From positions 41,569 through 105,568 of the forward strand of contig CAKUAS010000009.1 in assembly GCA_934636655.1 (NCBI GenBank): DNA of 64,000 nucleotides, in the 5' to 3' direction. This stretch comes from an uncultured Oscillospiraceae bacterium. Lineage in GTDB: Bacteria > Bacillota > Clostridia > Oscillospirales > Oscillospiraceae. Every line of letters starts with the position of its first letter. The first letter of the stretch is position 1. Below, one piece after another: positions 16,818 through 24,346 of this stretch. The notes beneath the pieces were generated by a model. The model was not told the origin of the DNA, made no database searches, and saw only the letters and a list, made by a program, of their open reading frames with translations. Made by a program: the position numbers and the translations under genes.

Positions 16818-17978
16818 ATGAGAGATATTAAAGAATTTGAGGGCATGACAAATATAGACCGGATCGCGCACGAGATCGAGGTATGCAAGACCTATGCCGT
16901 TGACCACCGCTCAAAGCGCGGCTGGCATATGGAAACGCTCAACCAGCTTCACCCGAAGCACATCGACTTCACCGTGACGCAGATCACCGAGGCAAGCCCC
17001 TCGGCCAAGACCTTCCGTCTCACTCCGAAGTGCGGCTTTGTGCCGCCGTTCCGTCCCGGACAGTTCATCAACATTGAAATGGAGATAAACGGCATCCGCA
17101 CCACGCGTGCTTATACCATCAGCTCTCCCATGAGCCAGCGCAGCTATTATGAGATAACCGTCAAGCGTGCTCCCAACGCCTTCGGCAGCGCGCATATGCT
17201 CGACGACGTAAAGGTCGGCGACACTATCATCTCCTCAGGCCCGTCCGGTACGTTCTACCGTCTGCCCTGCATACACGGCAAGCGCCTCGTGTTCATCGCC
17301 GGCGGCAGCGGCATCACTCCGTTCATGAGCATGCTCCAAACCGATTATGACAAGATGGTCAGGGATTTTGACATCGACCTAATCTACGGCTGTACCGACG
17401 AGGACGATATCATTTTCAAAGAGCAGCTCGATAAGCTCGCCGCCGAGGGCGTATGCCGGGTACACTATGTCATCTCCAACCCCAAGCCCGGCTGCAAGTA
17501 CCGCACAGGCTTTGTCACAGGCGAGCTCATAAGGGAGATATCCGGCGATGTTTCCGCCTGCACCTACTATATGTGCGGCCCGAATGTGATGTATCACTTC
17601 GTGCGCAGGGAGCTTGAGGCTCTCGGCGTTCCCCGCCGCTGCATCCGTCAGGAGGTCGAGGTCATTCCCGGCGATCCGACGCAGTTCGCGGGCTGGCCGG
17701 AGGATGTGGGTCCCTCCAGCCATTTCACCGTCACGCTTGCCGACGGGCGCAAAATAGATGCGTGCGCGACCGATACTATTATGGTATCGCTCGAAAAAGC
17801 CGGCATCGTTGTTCCGAGCCTCTGCCGCAGCGGCGAATGCAGCACCTGCCGCACAAAGCTCGTTTCCGGCACGGTGTTCCATCCCGGCACGGAGCTTCTG
17901 CGCAAGGCGGATATGCGCTTTGGCTATATCCATCCCTGCGTGACCTACCCCGTCAGCGACATAAGCATACTGATCTGA
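16818..17978 (+). CDS. Flavin reductase with C-terminal 2Fe-2S ferredoxin domain
   Basis: 386 residues. An FNR-like module has the flavin motif RAYTISS and the NAD-binding IAGGSGITPFMSML, followed by YYMCGPNVM. The last 85 residues are a plant-type 2Fe-2S domain with CRSGECSTCRTKLVSG and a fourth Cys in IHPCVTYP. This is the layout of oxygenase or reductase partner proteins that pass electrons from NAD(P)H to a second protein, here most likely the flavoprotein immediately upstream. The N-terminus adds about 45 unassigned residues. GGAAGGAGG precedes the ATG. Confidence 0.88.
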   Translation: MRDIKEFEGMTNIDRIAHEIEVCKTYAVDHRSKRGWHMETLNQLHPKHIDFTVTQITEASPSAKTFRLTPKCGFVPPFRPGQFINIEMEINGIRTTRAYTISSPMSQRSYYEITVKRAPNAFGSAHMLDDVKVGDTIISSGPSGTFYRLPCIHGKRLVFIAGGSGITPFMSMLQTDYDKMVRDFDIDLIYGCTDEDDIIFKEQLDKLAAEGVCRVHYVISNPKPGCKYRTGFVTGELIREISGDVSACTYYMCGPNVMYHFVRRELEALGVPRRCIRQEVEVIPGDPTQFAGWPEDVGPSSHFTVTLADGRKIDACATDTIMVSLEKAGIVVPSLCRSGECSTCRTKLVSGTVFHPGTELLRKADMRFGYIHPCVTYPVSDISILI

Positions 17979-18003
17979 CATGTGTTCCCCCCCTCCTAAC
18001 GTT

Positions 18004-18040
18004 TCTCCCCGGCAGCGATCGCTGTCGGGGAGACTTTTAA
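18004..18040 (+). terminator. Terminator of the redox operon
   Basis: Inverted repeat TCTCCCCGGCAGCGA / TCGCTGTCGGGGAGA with one G-U pair, followed by CTTTTAATTTTT. Confidence 0.85.
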
Positions 18041-18101
18041 TTTTTCGGTTGACAGCATATCACAAAAGGTGTACGCTCAAAGAAAAACATGGGAGAGAGC
18101 A

Positions 18102-18449
18102 ATGAGGATAATAAAAAAATGGATAGGCCGGCAGCCGGATACCGCCGGAGAGGTCAGACTTCTCGAGGTCACGCAGGCCGAGATGTTCGAGCAGATGTAC
18201 CCTCTGCTCGGTCAGCTTGCCCTGCACGCGACGAGCGGTCACGACGTGGACTACCGCCTGTATTTCATCTGCGAGAACGGGCGCAGGATACTGCCGGTGG
18301 ATAAACCGAGCGTCATGAGCGGCGCCTTTAACGGCGGCGTAAACCCCCTCGTCGACTGCGAGCCGGTCTCGGCGTCGAACATCTCGGATCTCGTCGACAC
18401 GGGCTCCCTGCTCCCCGCCGTCGAGGCGAGCGAATATCTGTTTAAATGA
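18102..18449 (+). CDS. Small hypothetical protein
   Basis: 115 residues starting MRIIKKWIGRQPDTAGEVRL. No family is recognised. It has a basic N-terminus, then a mixed alpha/beta pattern with YRLYFICENGRRILPVDKPS, and no membrane segment. GGGAGAG precedes the ATG, and TTGACA at about 18049 may be a -35 element. It stands alone between two terminators, so it is its own transcription unit. Confidence 0.7.
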   Translation: MRIIKKWIGRQPDTAGEVRLLEVTQAEMFEQMYPLLGQLALHATSGHDVDYRLYFICENGRRILPVDKPSVMSGAFNGGVNPLVDCEPVSASNISDLVDTGSLLPAVEASEYLFK

Positions 18450-18480
18450 AAAATTCCCGTCCGACGGACGGGAATTTTTC
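18448..18480. terminator. Bidirectional terminator
   Basis: AAAATTCCCGTCC-GAC-GGACGGGAATTTTT between convergent genes, overlapping the stop of the small gene and touching the phzF-like stop. Confidence 0.9.
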
Positions 18481-19254
18481 TTAGAAATATATCTCCGACT
18501 GCGCAAACAGCGCAGCCTTGCCGCTTATTTCGGTGCGGTCTCCCTTATCCCGGCAGTACAGCTCGCCGCCGCGCGCGGAGGCCTGATACGCCACAAGCTC
18601 GTTTTTCCCGAGCCTTTTCGACCACAACGGCACGACATGGCAATGCGCGCGTCCGCACACGGGATCCTCCGCAACTCCGCACTTTGGCGCAAAGGTCCTC
18701 GTTACGCAATCGTATTTATCGCCTTTGGCCGTTACATGCAGGCACACTCCGTCCATTTTTCGGATAAGCTCCTGATCGGGGCACACCGTGCGCACCTGAG
18801 CCTCATCCTCCAGCACACACACGATATCCGCGCCCATGTACGCCTCCAATGGAACTACTCCGAGGGCCGCGATCAGCTTCACTGTCACCGGCATCGCCTC
18901 AAGCTCAAACGAGGGGAAATCCATCGTCAGAAGCTCGCCGTTTCTTTCAACTCTAAGCAATCCGCTGAGCGTTTCAAAGCACACGCGCTTTCTTCCGGGC
19001 TCTGTAAAGCTCATTATAACATATGCCGTCGCCAGCGTCGCGTGTCCGCACAGCTCGACCTCGCCGCCCGGCGTGAACCAGCGCAGGCGGTAATTTTCGC
19101 CTTCCCTGACGGCAAAGGCCGTTTCGGACAGATTGTTTTCTATGGCTATCTTCTGCATAAGCCCGTCGGCTATCCACTCGTCCATGACGCACACGGCGGC
19201 GGGATTTCCGGCAAAGACCTTATCCGTAAAAGCATCTACTGTATACTGTTTCAT
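18481..19254 (-). CDS. PhzF family isomerase/epimerase
   Basis: 257 residues with the family markers VDAFTDKVFAGNPAAVC, catalytic Glu in ENNLSETAF, LRWFTPGGEVELCGHATLA, and the C-terminal GVAEDPVCGRAH. PhzF proteins have a diaminopimelate-epimerase-like fold and isomerise dihydro-anthranilate-type or other small acids; most members outside phenazine clusters are uncharacterised. AAGGAG-like bases precede the ATG. The frameshifted RidA-like gene lies directly upstream. Confidence 0.9.
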   Translation of the reverse strand: MKQYTVDAFTDKVFAGNPAAVCVMDEWIADGLMQKIAIENNLSETAFAVREGENYRLRWFTPGGEVELCGHATLATAYVIMSFTEPGRKRVCFETLSGLLRVERNGELLTMDFPSFELEAMPVTVKLIAALGVVPLEAYMGADIVCVLEDEAQVRTVCPDQELIRKMDGVCLHVTAKGDKYDCVTRTFAPKCGVAEDPVCGRAHCHVVPLWSKRLGKNELVAYQASARGGELYCRDKGDRTEISGKAALFAQSEIYF

Positions 19255-19273
19255 CTGAAAGCACTCCTTCCTG

Positions 19274-19655
19274 TCATTCGCCCAAATAGGCGACGAGCTC
19301 GATCTCGCACAATATACCCATGGGAAGCTCTCTGACCGCCACGCAGCTGCGCGCCGGCTTTGACAAAATATTTCTCATAAACGCCGTTGAAGGCGCGAAA
19401 ATCGTTCATATCGGCCAAAAAGCAGGTAGTTTTTATTACATTACTGAAGTCCGCTCCGGCCTGCGATAAAATGGCGTGCAGGTTTTTTGCCGCCTGCTCG
19501 GTCTGCCCGGCAATACCTCCGTCCACTATCATTCCTGTTTCGGGGATCACGCCGCCCTGTCCCGAGATAAAGAGGAGATCCCCTGCCTTGTATGCCTGAG
19601 TATATGGTCCGATCGCGGCAGGCGCGTTATCGGTATGTATCTTTTTCATGCTCAT
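19274..19655 (-). pseudogene. ridA: RidA-family enamine/imine deaminase gene with frameshift
   Basis: The first 97 residues are a normal RidA start (AIGPYTQAYKAGDLLFISGQ). At about 19364 the frame is lost. Two frames later the sequence continues SKPARSCVAVRELPMGILCE and then IELVAYLGE with a stop at 19274, exactly the conserved RidA C-terminus including the Arg needed for the active site. Without shifting, the frame reads through as non-RidA sequence to 19251 and overlaps the phzF-like start. RidA removes reactive enamines formed by PLP enzymes. Either a real inactivating indel or a base-call error. Confidence 0.85.
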
Positions 19656-19671
19656 TACAGAACGCTCCTTT

Positions 19672-19983
19672 TCATGTTATAAAATACAGTGCGCTGCACA
19701 CGGCGACCGCAGCGAGCACACTGACTATAAGCGGGCACTTTTTTGCCGCCAGCAGCGTCGCCGCGAGAGCTCCCGCCGCGCCGTACAGCGGGTGCGCGCC
19801 GTCTATGCAAAAAACGCCCGGAAAAATGAGCGCCGCCATCGCGGTGTACGGCAGCAGGTTCAGAAATCTCTGCGTTTTTTCGCCGAGGGTCAGCTTTCTC
19901 ATAAAAAGCGCGGGGAGAGCGCGTGGAAGATAGGTGACCGCGGCCATTCCGAATATCAGCAGATATATCTCATTTTTGCTCAT
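19672..19983 (-). CDS. azlD: AzlD-like branched-chain amino acid exporter subunit
   Basis: 103 residues, about three to four membrane segments, with VTYLPRALPALFM typical of AzlD. AzlD works with AzlC to export branched-chain amino acids and analogues. The second of two adjacent ATGs is chosen because GGAGG lies 6 bases before it. It overlaps azlC by about 14 bases. Confidence 0.88.
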   Translation of the reverse strand: MSKNEIYLLIFGMAAVTYLPRALPALFMRKLTLGEKTQRFLNLLPYTAMAALIFPGVFCIDGAHPLYGAAGALAATLLAAKKCPLIVSVLAAVAVCSALYFIT

Positions 19984-20647
19984 CATGCGCCTCCGGTATG
20001 AAAGTTCCTATCGCCGCGGCCGTGATCATCGAAATTATGACAGACCAACTCACCGGCAGAACAAGGCGCAGGCCCGTGTTGAGCGCCGCCGCCAGAAGAA
20101 CAAGGCATAATATGCGTCTGCTGCCGGCCGCACTTGGCGTGAGCATGGCGAGGAATGCCGCATAAAACGCGACGCCGAAGCCCTTCGCCAACGCCTCGGG
20201 CAAAAAATCGCCGAGGATGCAGCCGGCCAGCGAGCTCAGCACCCATGCGGCATAGATCGCCGTGTTTGCACCGAGCAGATGCTTTTCGTCCGCGCTGCCG
20301 GAGAGTGAAAACAGCGCAAACGACTCGTCGCAAAGCGCGAATGCACACAAAAGCCGAGTGTGCAGCGGAGAGCGCTCAAGTCTGCTCATGACACAGCAGC
20401 TCATAACGAGATGCCGCAGATTTACGAAGAATACCGCCGTTATTATCGACAGCACCGCCGTGCTTCCGAGCATCCCCACGGCCATGAGCTGGGATGAGCC
20501 CGCCATCACGGTCACCGACATCAGCACCGACTGGAACAGGCTCAGCCCTGCCTGAACTGCGAGCATGCCGTAGGATATCCCGACCGGGATTATGCCGAGG
20601 CACACGGGCAGCGCTTTTTTTGCACCGCGCACAAAGGACGGGCTCAC
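19970..20647 (-). CDS. azlC: AzlC-like branched-chain amino acid permease
   Basis: 225 residues with multiple membrane helices. GIIPVGISYGMLA, SVTVMAGSSQLMAVG and FFVNLRHLVMS are AzlC hallmarks. It forms the main channel with AzlD. The GTG start overlaps the thioesterase stop (GTGA), so the three genes are one operon. Confidence 0.9.
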   Translation of the reverse strand: MSPSFVRGAKKALPVCLGIIPVGISYGMLAVQAGLSLFQSVLMSVTVMAGSSQLMAVGMLGSTAVLSIITAVFFVNLRHLVMSCCVMSRLERSPLHTRLLCAFALCDESFALFSLSGSADEKHLLGANTAIYAAWVLSSLAGCILGDFLPEALAKGFGVAFYAAFLAMLTPSAAGSRRILCLVLLAAALNTGLRLVLPVSWSVIISMITAAAIGTFIPEAHDEQK

Positions 20648-21063
20648 TTTTCCTTCACTGCTATCATTGTGCCGAGCATTTTGGCGATCAGCTTGCCGGA
20701 ATCCGCGTCGACCGCCTCGGCTTCAGTTATGATAAGTGTCCTGCCGGTTTTTACTACGCTGCCGGTCACAACGAGTTTGGTTCCGGTCATCGGGCGCAGC
20801 AGATTCTGCTTGAACTCGACGCTCATGACATTATATCCGTCGGGCGCTGTGCTCATCGCGGCATAGCCGCATGCAACGTCCGCTATCGTGCTTATGACCC
20901 CGGCGTGCATAAAGCCGTTTTGCTGCGTAAGATCGCTTCTGCTTTCGCAGGTGATGACGACCTTTCCGTTCTCGACAGTGCAAAGCTTCGCGCCTATCGT
21001 CGCAAGAAAGCTCTGTTTTTCAAAGCTCGATAATATTCTTTCAAAAAGCTCATTGTTTTCCAT
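20644..21063 (-). CDS. PaaI-type hotdog-fold thioesterase
   Basis: 139 residues. QQNGFMHAGVISTIADVACG matches the PaaI thioesterase motif with the HAG..s..aD pattern, followed by SVEFKQNLLRPM. Such enzymes hydrolyse acyl-CoA thioesters. The ATG of MENNELFERI with AAAGGTGG upstream is chosen; a 13-residue longer frame begins inside the flanking repeat element. It leads the azlCD operon, possibly dealing with branched-chain acyl-CoAs (inference). Confidence 0.85.
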   Translation of the reverse strand: MENNELFERILSSFEKQSFLATIGAKLCTVENGKVVITCESRSDLTQQNGFMHAGVISTIADVACGYAAMSTAPDGYNVMSVEFKQNLLRPMTGTKLVVTGSVVKTGRTLIITEAEAVDADSGKLIAKMLGTMIAVKEK

Positions 21064-21082
21064 ATCGGTTCCACCTTTCATA

Positions 21083-21356
21083 CCTTCGATTGACAAGGGC
21101 ACACACGCCTGACTGTGTCCCTTTTCGGCGCTTTCCGCCTTTTTCTCTTTGGTGGGCGTCAGCCCACCTGCATCGAAGAAAGCCGAAAATCACACAAAAA
21201 TTGCCGACTGACAGGTGCTTTGCAGTTTTGACAGAGCTCAAATGTGTCCGGGCAAGGCAAAGTCCGCAGCGCATACTGCCGTATACTCAAGAGCTTTAAC
21301 GCCGCCAGGGCGCATTTGAGCCTGTCAAAACCGTATGTGTCCTTGTCAATCGAAGG
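21083..21356. mobile_element. MITE with long terminal inverted repeats and TA target duplication
   Basis: The element is 274 bp, without coding capacity. Its ends form inverted repeats of about 25 bases starting CCTTCGATTGACAAGG, with two mismatches, and TA stands at both outer borders (21081-21082 and 21357-21358), as in IS630/Tc1-mariner-type insertions. Inside are a perfect hairpin GGTGGGC-GTCA-GCCCACC (21151-21168) and a second inverted pair (21225-21244 with 21313-21331). No transposase is present in the window. Confidence 0.75.
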
Positions 21357-21464
21357 TAATTTTTCGAGAAGCGTCTTGCATTCTCATGCAAAGCATTATA
21401 TACTCGGAACACAAATAAGTAAAATTGATATTTGTTATATCAACATACAGAAAGGTTATGTCAG

Positions 21465-22337
21465 ATGCAGAGGTACATTGCTCTTTTGAAGATCGTTGAG
21501 TCCGGCAGCTTCACTGCCGCGGCAAAGCTTTTGGGCTACACCCAGCCGGCGCTGAGCCAGATGATAGCCTCTCTTGAAAGCGAGCTGCGCGTTAAGCTTC
21601 TGAACCGCTCGCGCTACGGCATAAGGCTCACGCCCGATGGCGAGCGCCTGCTTCCGGGCATCCAAAGCGCGGTTTCGCAGTATGAGGCCATGCGGCAGAC
21701 CGCAGACGAGATACGCGGGCTCGACTCCGGCCTTGTGCGCATCGGAACGGTCTCGAGCGTCTCCTGCCACTGGCTGCCCGGCGTTATACGCAGATTCTGG
21801 TCGGAGCACCCGAATATAGAGATCGCGCTGCATCAGGGCGATTACACATCTATACAGGATTGGGTGCGCACGGGCACGGTAGATTTCGGCTTTGTAAACC
21901 CAAAAGCTGTGCACGGGCTCGAGGTCGCCGATATCGTGCGCTCCGGCGAGTTTCGCGCTATACTCCCCGCAGAGCACGCGCTTGCGCGGCGGAAGTCTCT
22001 TACGCTCGAGGAGCTTGCGCATGAGCCGTTTATTCTGCTGGAGGAGGGCGCTTACAGCGAGCCCCTCGAAGCATTCCGCGCAGAAGGCCTTGACCCCGAA
22101 ATAAGACTTCGCGCACATGATGACTACTCCATTTTGTCCATGGTCGAGCAAGGGCTCGGCATTTCTATGCTTACAGAGCTCGTGCTAAACAAAACAAGCT
22201 ATAATGTGGCCGCCGTGCCTATTGAGCCGCCGATAATACGAACGATGAGCATAGTGGTCAAGGATAAAAAATCGCTTTCATTGGCGAGCAGACGGTTCAT
22301 AAAATGTCTGCTCGACAGCCGCAGTGAGCTGCCGTGA
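21465..22337 (+). CDS. LysR family transcription regulator
   Basis: 290 residues. An N-terminal winged helix (MQRYIALLKIVESGSFTAAA, then LLGYTQPALSQMIASLE) and a LysR substrate-binding domain (GLVRIGTVSSVSCHWLPGVI) are clear. The start with GAAAGG upstream is chosen over an 11-residue longer frame. No target operon is evident: the left neighbour is a MITE and the right neighbour a small membrane protein with its own promoter. Confidence 0.9.
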   Translation: MQRYIALLKIVESGSFTAAAKLLGYTQPALSQMIASLESELRVKLLNRSRYGIRLTPDGERLLPGIQSAVSQYEAMRQTADEIRGLDSGLVRIGTVSSVSCHWLPGVIRRFWSEHPNIEIALHQGDYTSIQDWVRTGTVDFGFVNPKAVHGLEVADIVRSGEFRAILPAEHALARRKSLTLEELAHEPFILLEEGAYSEPLEAFRAEGLDPEIRLRAHDDYSILSMVEQGLGISMLTELVLNKTSYNVAAVPIEPPIIRTMSIVVKDKKSLSLASRRFIKCLLDSRSELP

Positions 22338-22368
22338 CTCAAAACGCACAAACATGCCCAATTCGACA

Positions 22369-22397
22369 TTGAATTTGAATGCCAATTATGGTAAAAT
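22369..22397 (+). promoter_or_regulatory. Sigma-A-type promoter of the small membrane gene
   Basis: TTGAAT, a 17-base spacer, and TAAAAT, 60 bases upstream of the next start codon. Confidence 0.6.
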
Positions 22398-22456
22398 ATC
22401 CTCAGCAATTTCTTACACAAAGCCGCTGACGCTTACCGGAAGGAGATATTTGGTTT

Positions 22457-22669
22457 ATGAAAAAGTTTCTTTTAGGATTGGCTTTATTTCTCGGAGGTCA
22501 GATCGGGCTTGCCGGATGGCTTATTGCAAGCGCACTCCGCGGCGGCGGAGATGTCCGGCTCACTCTGCTCTATGTTCTGATATCTTTGGTCGGCCTTGTG
22601 CTCTCTGTCTATGAAGCATTTGCGCAGCGCCCTGAAGACTGGCAGAACGATAAACGCGAAAAGCAATAA
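22457..22669 (+). CDS. Small two-helix membrane protein
   Basis: 70 residues, starting MKKFLLGLALFLGGQIGLAG, with two hydrophobic segments (about 3-25 and 36-56) and a charged tail EAFAQRPEDWQNDKREKQ. No family is recognised. AAGGAGATAT precedes the ATG. It is a monocistronic unit between its own promoter and a terminator. Confidence 0.75.
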   Translation: MKKFLLGLALFLGGQIGLAGWLIASALRGGGDVRLTLLYVLISLVGLVLSVYEAFAQRPEDWQNDKREKQ

Positions 22670-22683
22670 CAGCCCCGATACGC

Positions 22684-22716
22684 AAAAACTCCCGGTCACA
22701 TGACCGGGAGTTTTTT
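22684..22716. terminator. Bidirectional terminator
   Basis: AAAAACTCCCGGTCA paired with TGACCGGGAGTTTTTT between convergent genes. Confidence 0.9.
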
Positions 22717-23611
22717 ATTTTACTCTTGTTATCGTAATCTCTTCCTGATGCTTTGTGTGCATTTTGTACTCAACGCCGCCATATATGACGTGGTGCTCAC
22801 CGTCCTTACCGTCGTTTTTGAAGCGATGGCCGTCATATTCGCGGATTCCATCCTCAATAACGCTGGCAGCACCGAGAGCTGCCATATGACCATTGAAGTG
22901 TTGCACCATTATCGGACGTTTCGAGGGCTTTATAGCAAGCCAGTCGTCACTCATCGGATGTCCGGGATAGACTTTGACGGACGCATCCAGCGGCATAATC
23001 GCCGTTTCGCAGATACCGTAGGCCGGGATGGGTGCCTGAACAAGCTTGCCGTCCTGGGCAAGGTAGCAGCGCTGAGGCTTTGTATCGCGTGAGAGCATCC
23101 CGCGCTTAGGTGCACGCATATCGAATATTTTCTTGCCCTCAGATGCCAGGCAACATTCGAAATACTTCCCGTTTGATGTGAACGTCATGTCGGATATGAA
23201 CTTGGGATAGTTCCACATGATACGCCCGCCATCCATAGCCCATTGGGTCGTTACAGGGCAATGGAACACAAAAGTGCCGAAATTGGGATCGCGCGCCTGC
23301 TTTATCAGCGGCAGTGGACCCTTGGGCTCTTTGTTGTGTGTGCATATGGCAACCATAACGGTTTCGCCGTAGCTTCCTACAGATGCGTGAATGTAGTTAT
23401 AAGTCGCAAGCGCGACCATACAGCGCGTCGGCGACACCTTCACAACATGAAGATTATCCGACGGCAGGCGCTTCTGCACTTCCTCCGCATCGGCAGTGAA
23501 GTAAAAATAAGCGCACTCGTCCTTGTAGTAAAGTATCGGCATCTCGGTCTCGCCGTCTATGCCGAGCTTTGCAGGGCGCGTACCCTCAAAAAGATCCTTT
23601 CTTTCGAACAT
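22715..23611 (-). CDS. Acetoacetate decarboxylase family protein
   Basis: 298 residues. The conserved GGRIMWNYPKFISDM carries the Lys expected to form the Schiff base in acetoacetate-decarboxylase-like enzymes, and the LPSDNLHVVKVSP region also fits. Members of this superfamily outside solventogenic clostridia act as decarboxylases, hydratases or aldolases, so the reaction is not fixed. GGAGGGGAAGAA precedes the chosen ATG. It is divergent from a tetR-like gene across a strong palindrome, suggesting control by that repressor. Confidence 0.82.
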   Translation of the reverse strand: MFERKDLFEGTRPAKLGIDGETEMPILYYKDECAYFYFTADAEEVQKRLPSDNLHVVKVSPTRCMVALATYNYIHASVGSYGETVMVAICTHNKEPKGPLPLIKQARDPNFGTFVFHCPVTTQWAMDGGRIMWNYPKFISDMTFTSNGKYFECCLASEGKKIFDMRAPKRGMLSRDTKPQRCYLAQDGKLVQAPIPAYGICETAIMPLDASVKVYPGHPMSDDWLAIKPSKRPIMVQHFNGHMAALGAASVIEDGIREYDGHRFKNDGKDGEHHVIYGGVEYKMHTKHQEEITITRVK

Positions 23612-23661
23612 TTCTTCCCCTCCAATATGATATATTGTTTCGTCCTTGCACTTTGTGTGCA

Positions 23662-23685
23662 GTGCTGTTATAATTATAACAGCAC
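23662..23685. promoter_or_regulatory. Perfect 24-bp palindromic operator
   Basis: GTGCTGTTATAA followed by its exact reverse complement, with TATAAT-like -10 sequences on both strands within it. It lies between the decarboxylase-like gene and the tetR-like gene, so a bound repressor could block both promoters. Confidence 0.75.
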
Positions 23686-23752
23686 AATTTCTGTTAAACA
23701 ATCGTCAGACGGCAGCCGTTATGTCGGCTGTTACTGAAAGGGTGTATTTGTA

Positions 23753-24307
23753 ATGGCCGAGAATAGTACCAAGCTCCGTGGGCTGAAATACTCCAATGAG
23801 GAGGCAAACAGAATAAGCTGTGAAAGCCTTGAAACAGCGCTTATTCAGCTGCTTGGCGAAAAGGACATCGATGAGATATCCATCGAAGAGCTCGTTCGTC
23901 GTGCAGGCGTGTCACGTATGGCATATTACCGCAACTTTGGGGCAAAGGACGCGATACTCAACAACGTTGTCGGCCGTGTATGTGCAAAGATTGAGGAGGT
24001 CATGGAACCGCATCTTATACATGACGACTGGGTAAGCGCAAGGCAGGAAATGTTTCGCGTTTTATACGAATATAAAGATTTCTGCCGTGTACTCGTCGCC
24101 GCACACGAGAGCGAGCGTCTGCAAAACTTCTTTAACGATTTTGCAGCCAAATTTGCCTATGACGATTCCGAACGCGAACGGTACCGCATGTATTTTTGGG
24201 CCGGCGCAACATATAACCTTATGTACGAATGGCTCAAGGATGACATGAAAATATCTCCTGACGAGCTTGCCGATTACTGCAACACTGCAAGTCTGCCGAG
24301 GGAATGA
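23753..24307 (+). CDS. TetR/AcrR family regulator
   Basis: 184 residues. The N-terminal helix-turn-helix is EISIEELVRRAGVSRMAYYR with NFGAKDAIL; the rest is helical with FWAGATYNLMYEWL, a TetR_C-type ligand domain of unknown specificity. AAAGGGTG precedes the ATG. It probably represses itself and the divergent decarboxylase-like gene through the palindrome between them. Confidence 0.88.
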   Translation: MAENSTKLRGLKYSNEEANRISCESLETALIQLLGEKDIDEISIEELVRRAGVSRMAYYRNFGAKDAILNNVVGRVCAKIEEVMEPHLIHDDWVSARQEMFRVLYEYKDFCRVLVAAHESERLQNFFNDFAAKFAYDDSERERYRMYFWAGATYNLMYEWLKDDMKISPDELADYCNTASLPRE

Positions 24308-24340
24308 AAAAACTCAGGTCGATCGACCTGAGTTTTTTAT
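24305..24340. terminator. Terminator after the tetR-like gene
   Basis: AAAAAACTCAGGTCGA / TCGACCTGAGTTTTTT, usable in both directions between convergent genes. Confidence 0.9.
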
Positions 24341-24346
24341 TCTTTA

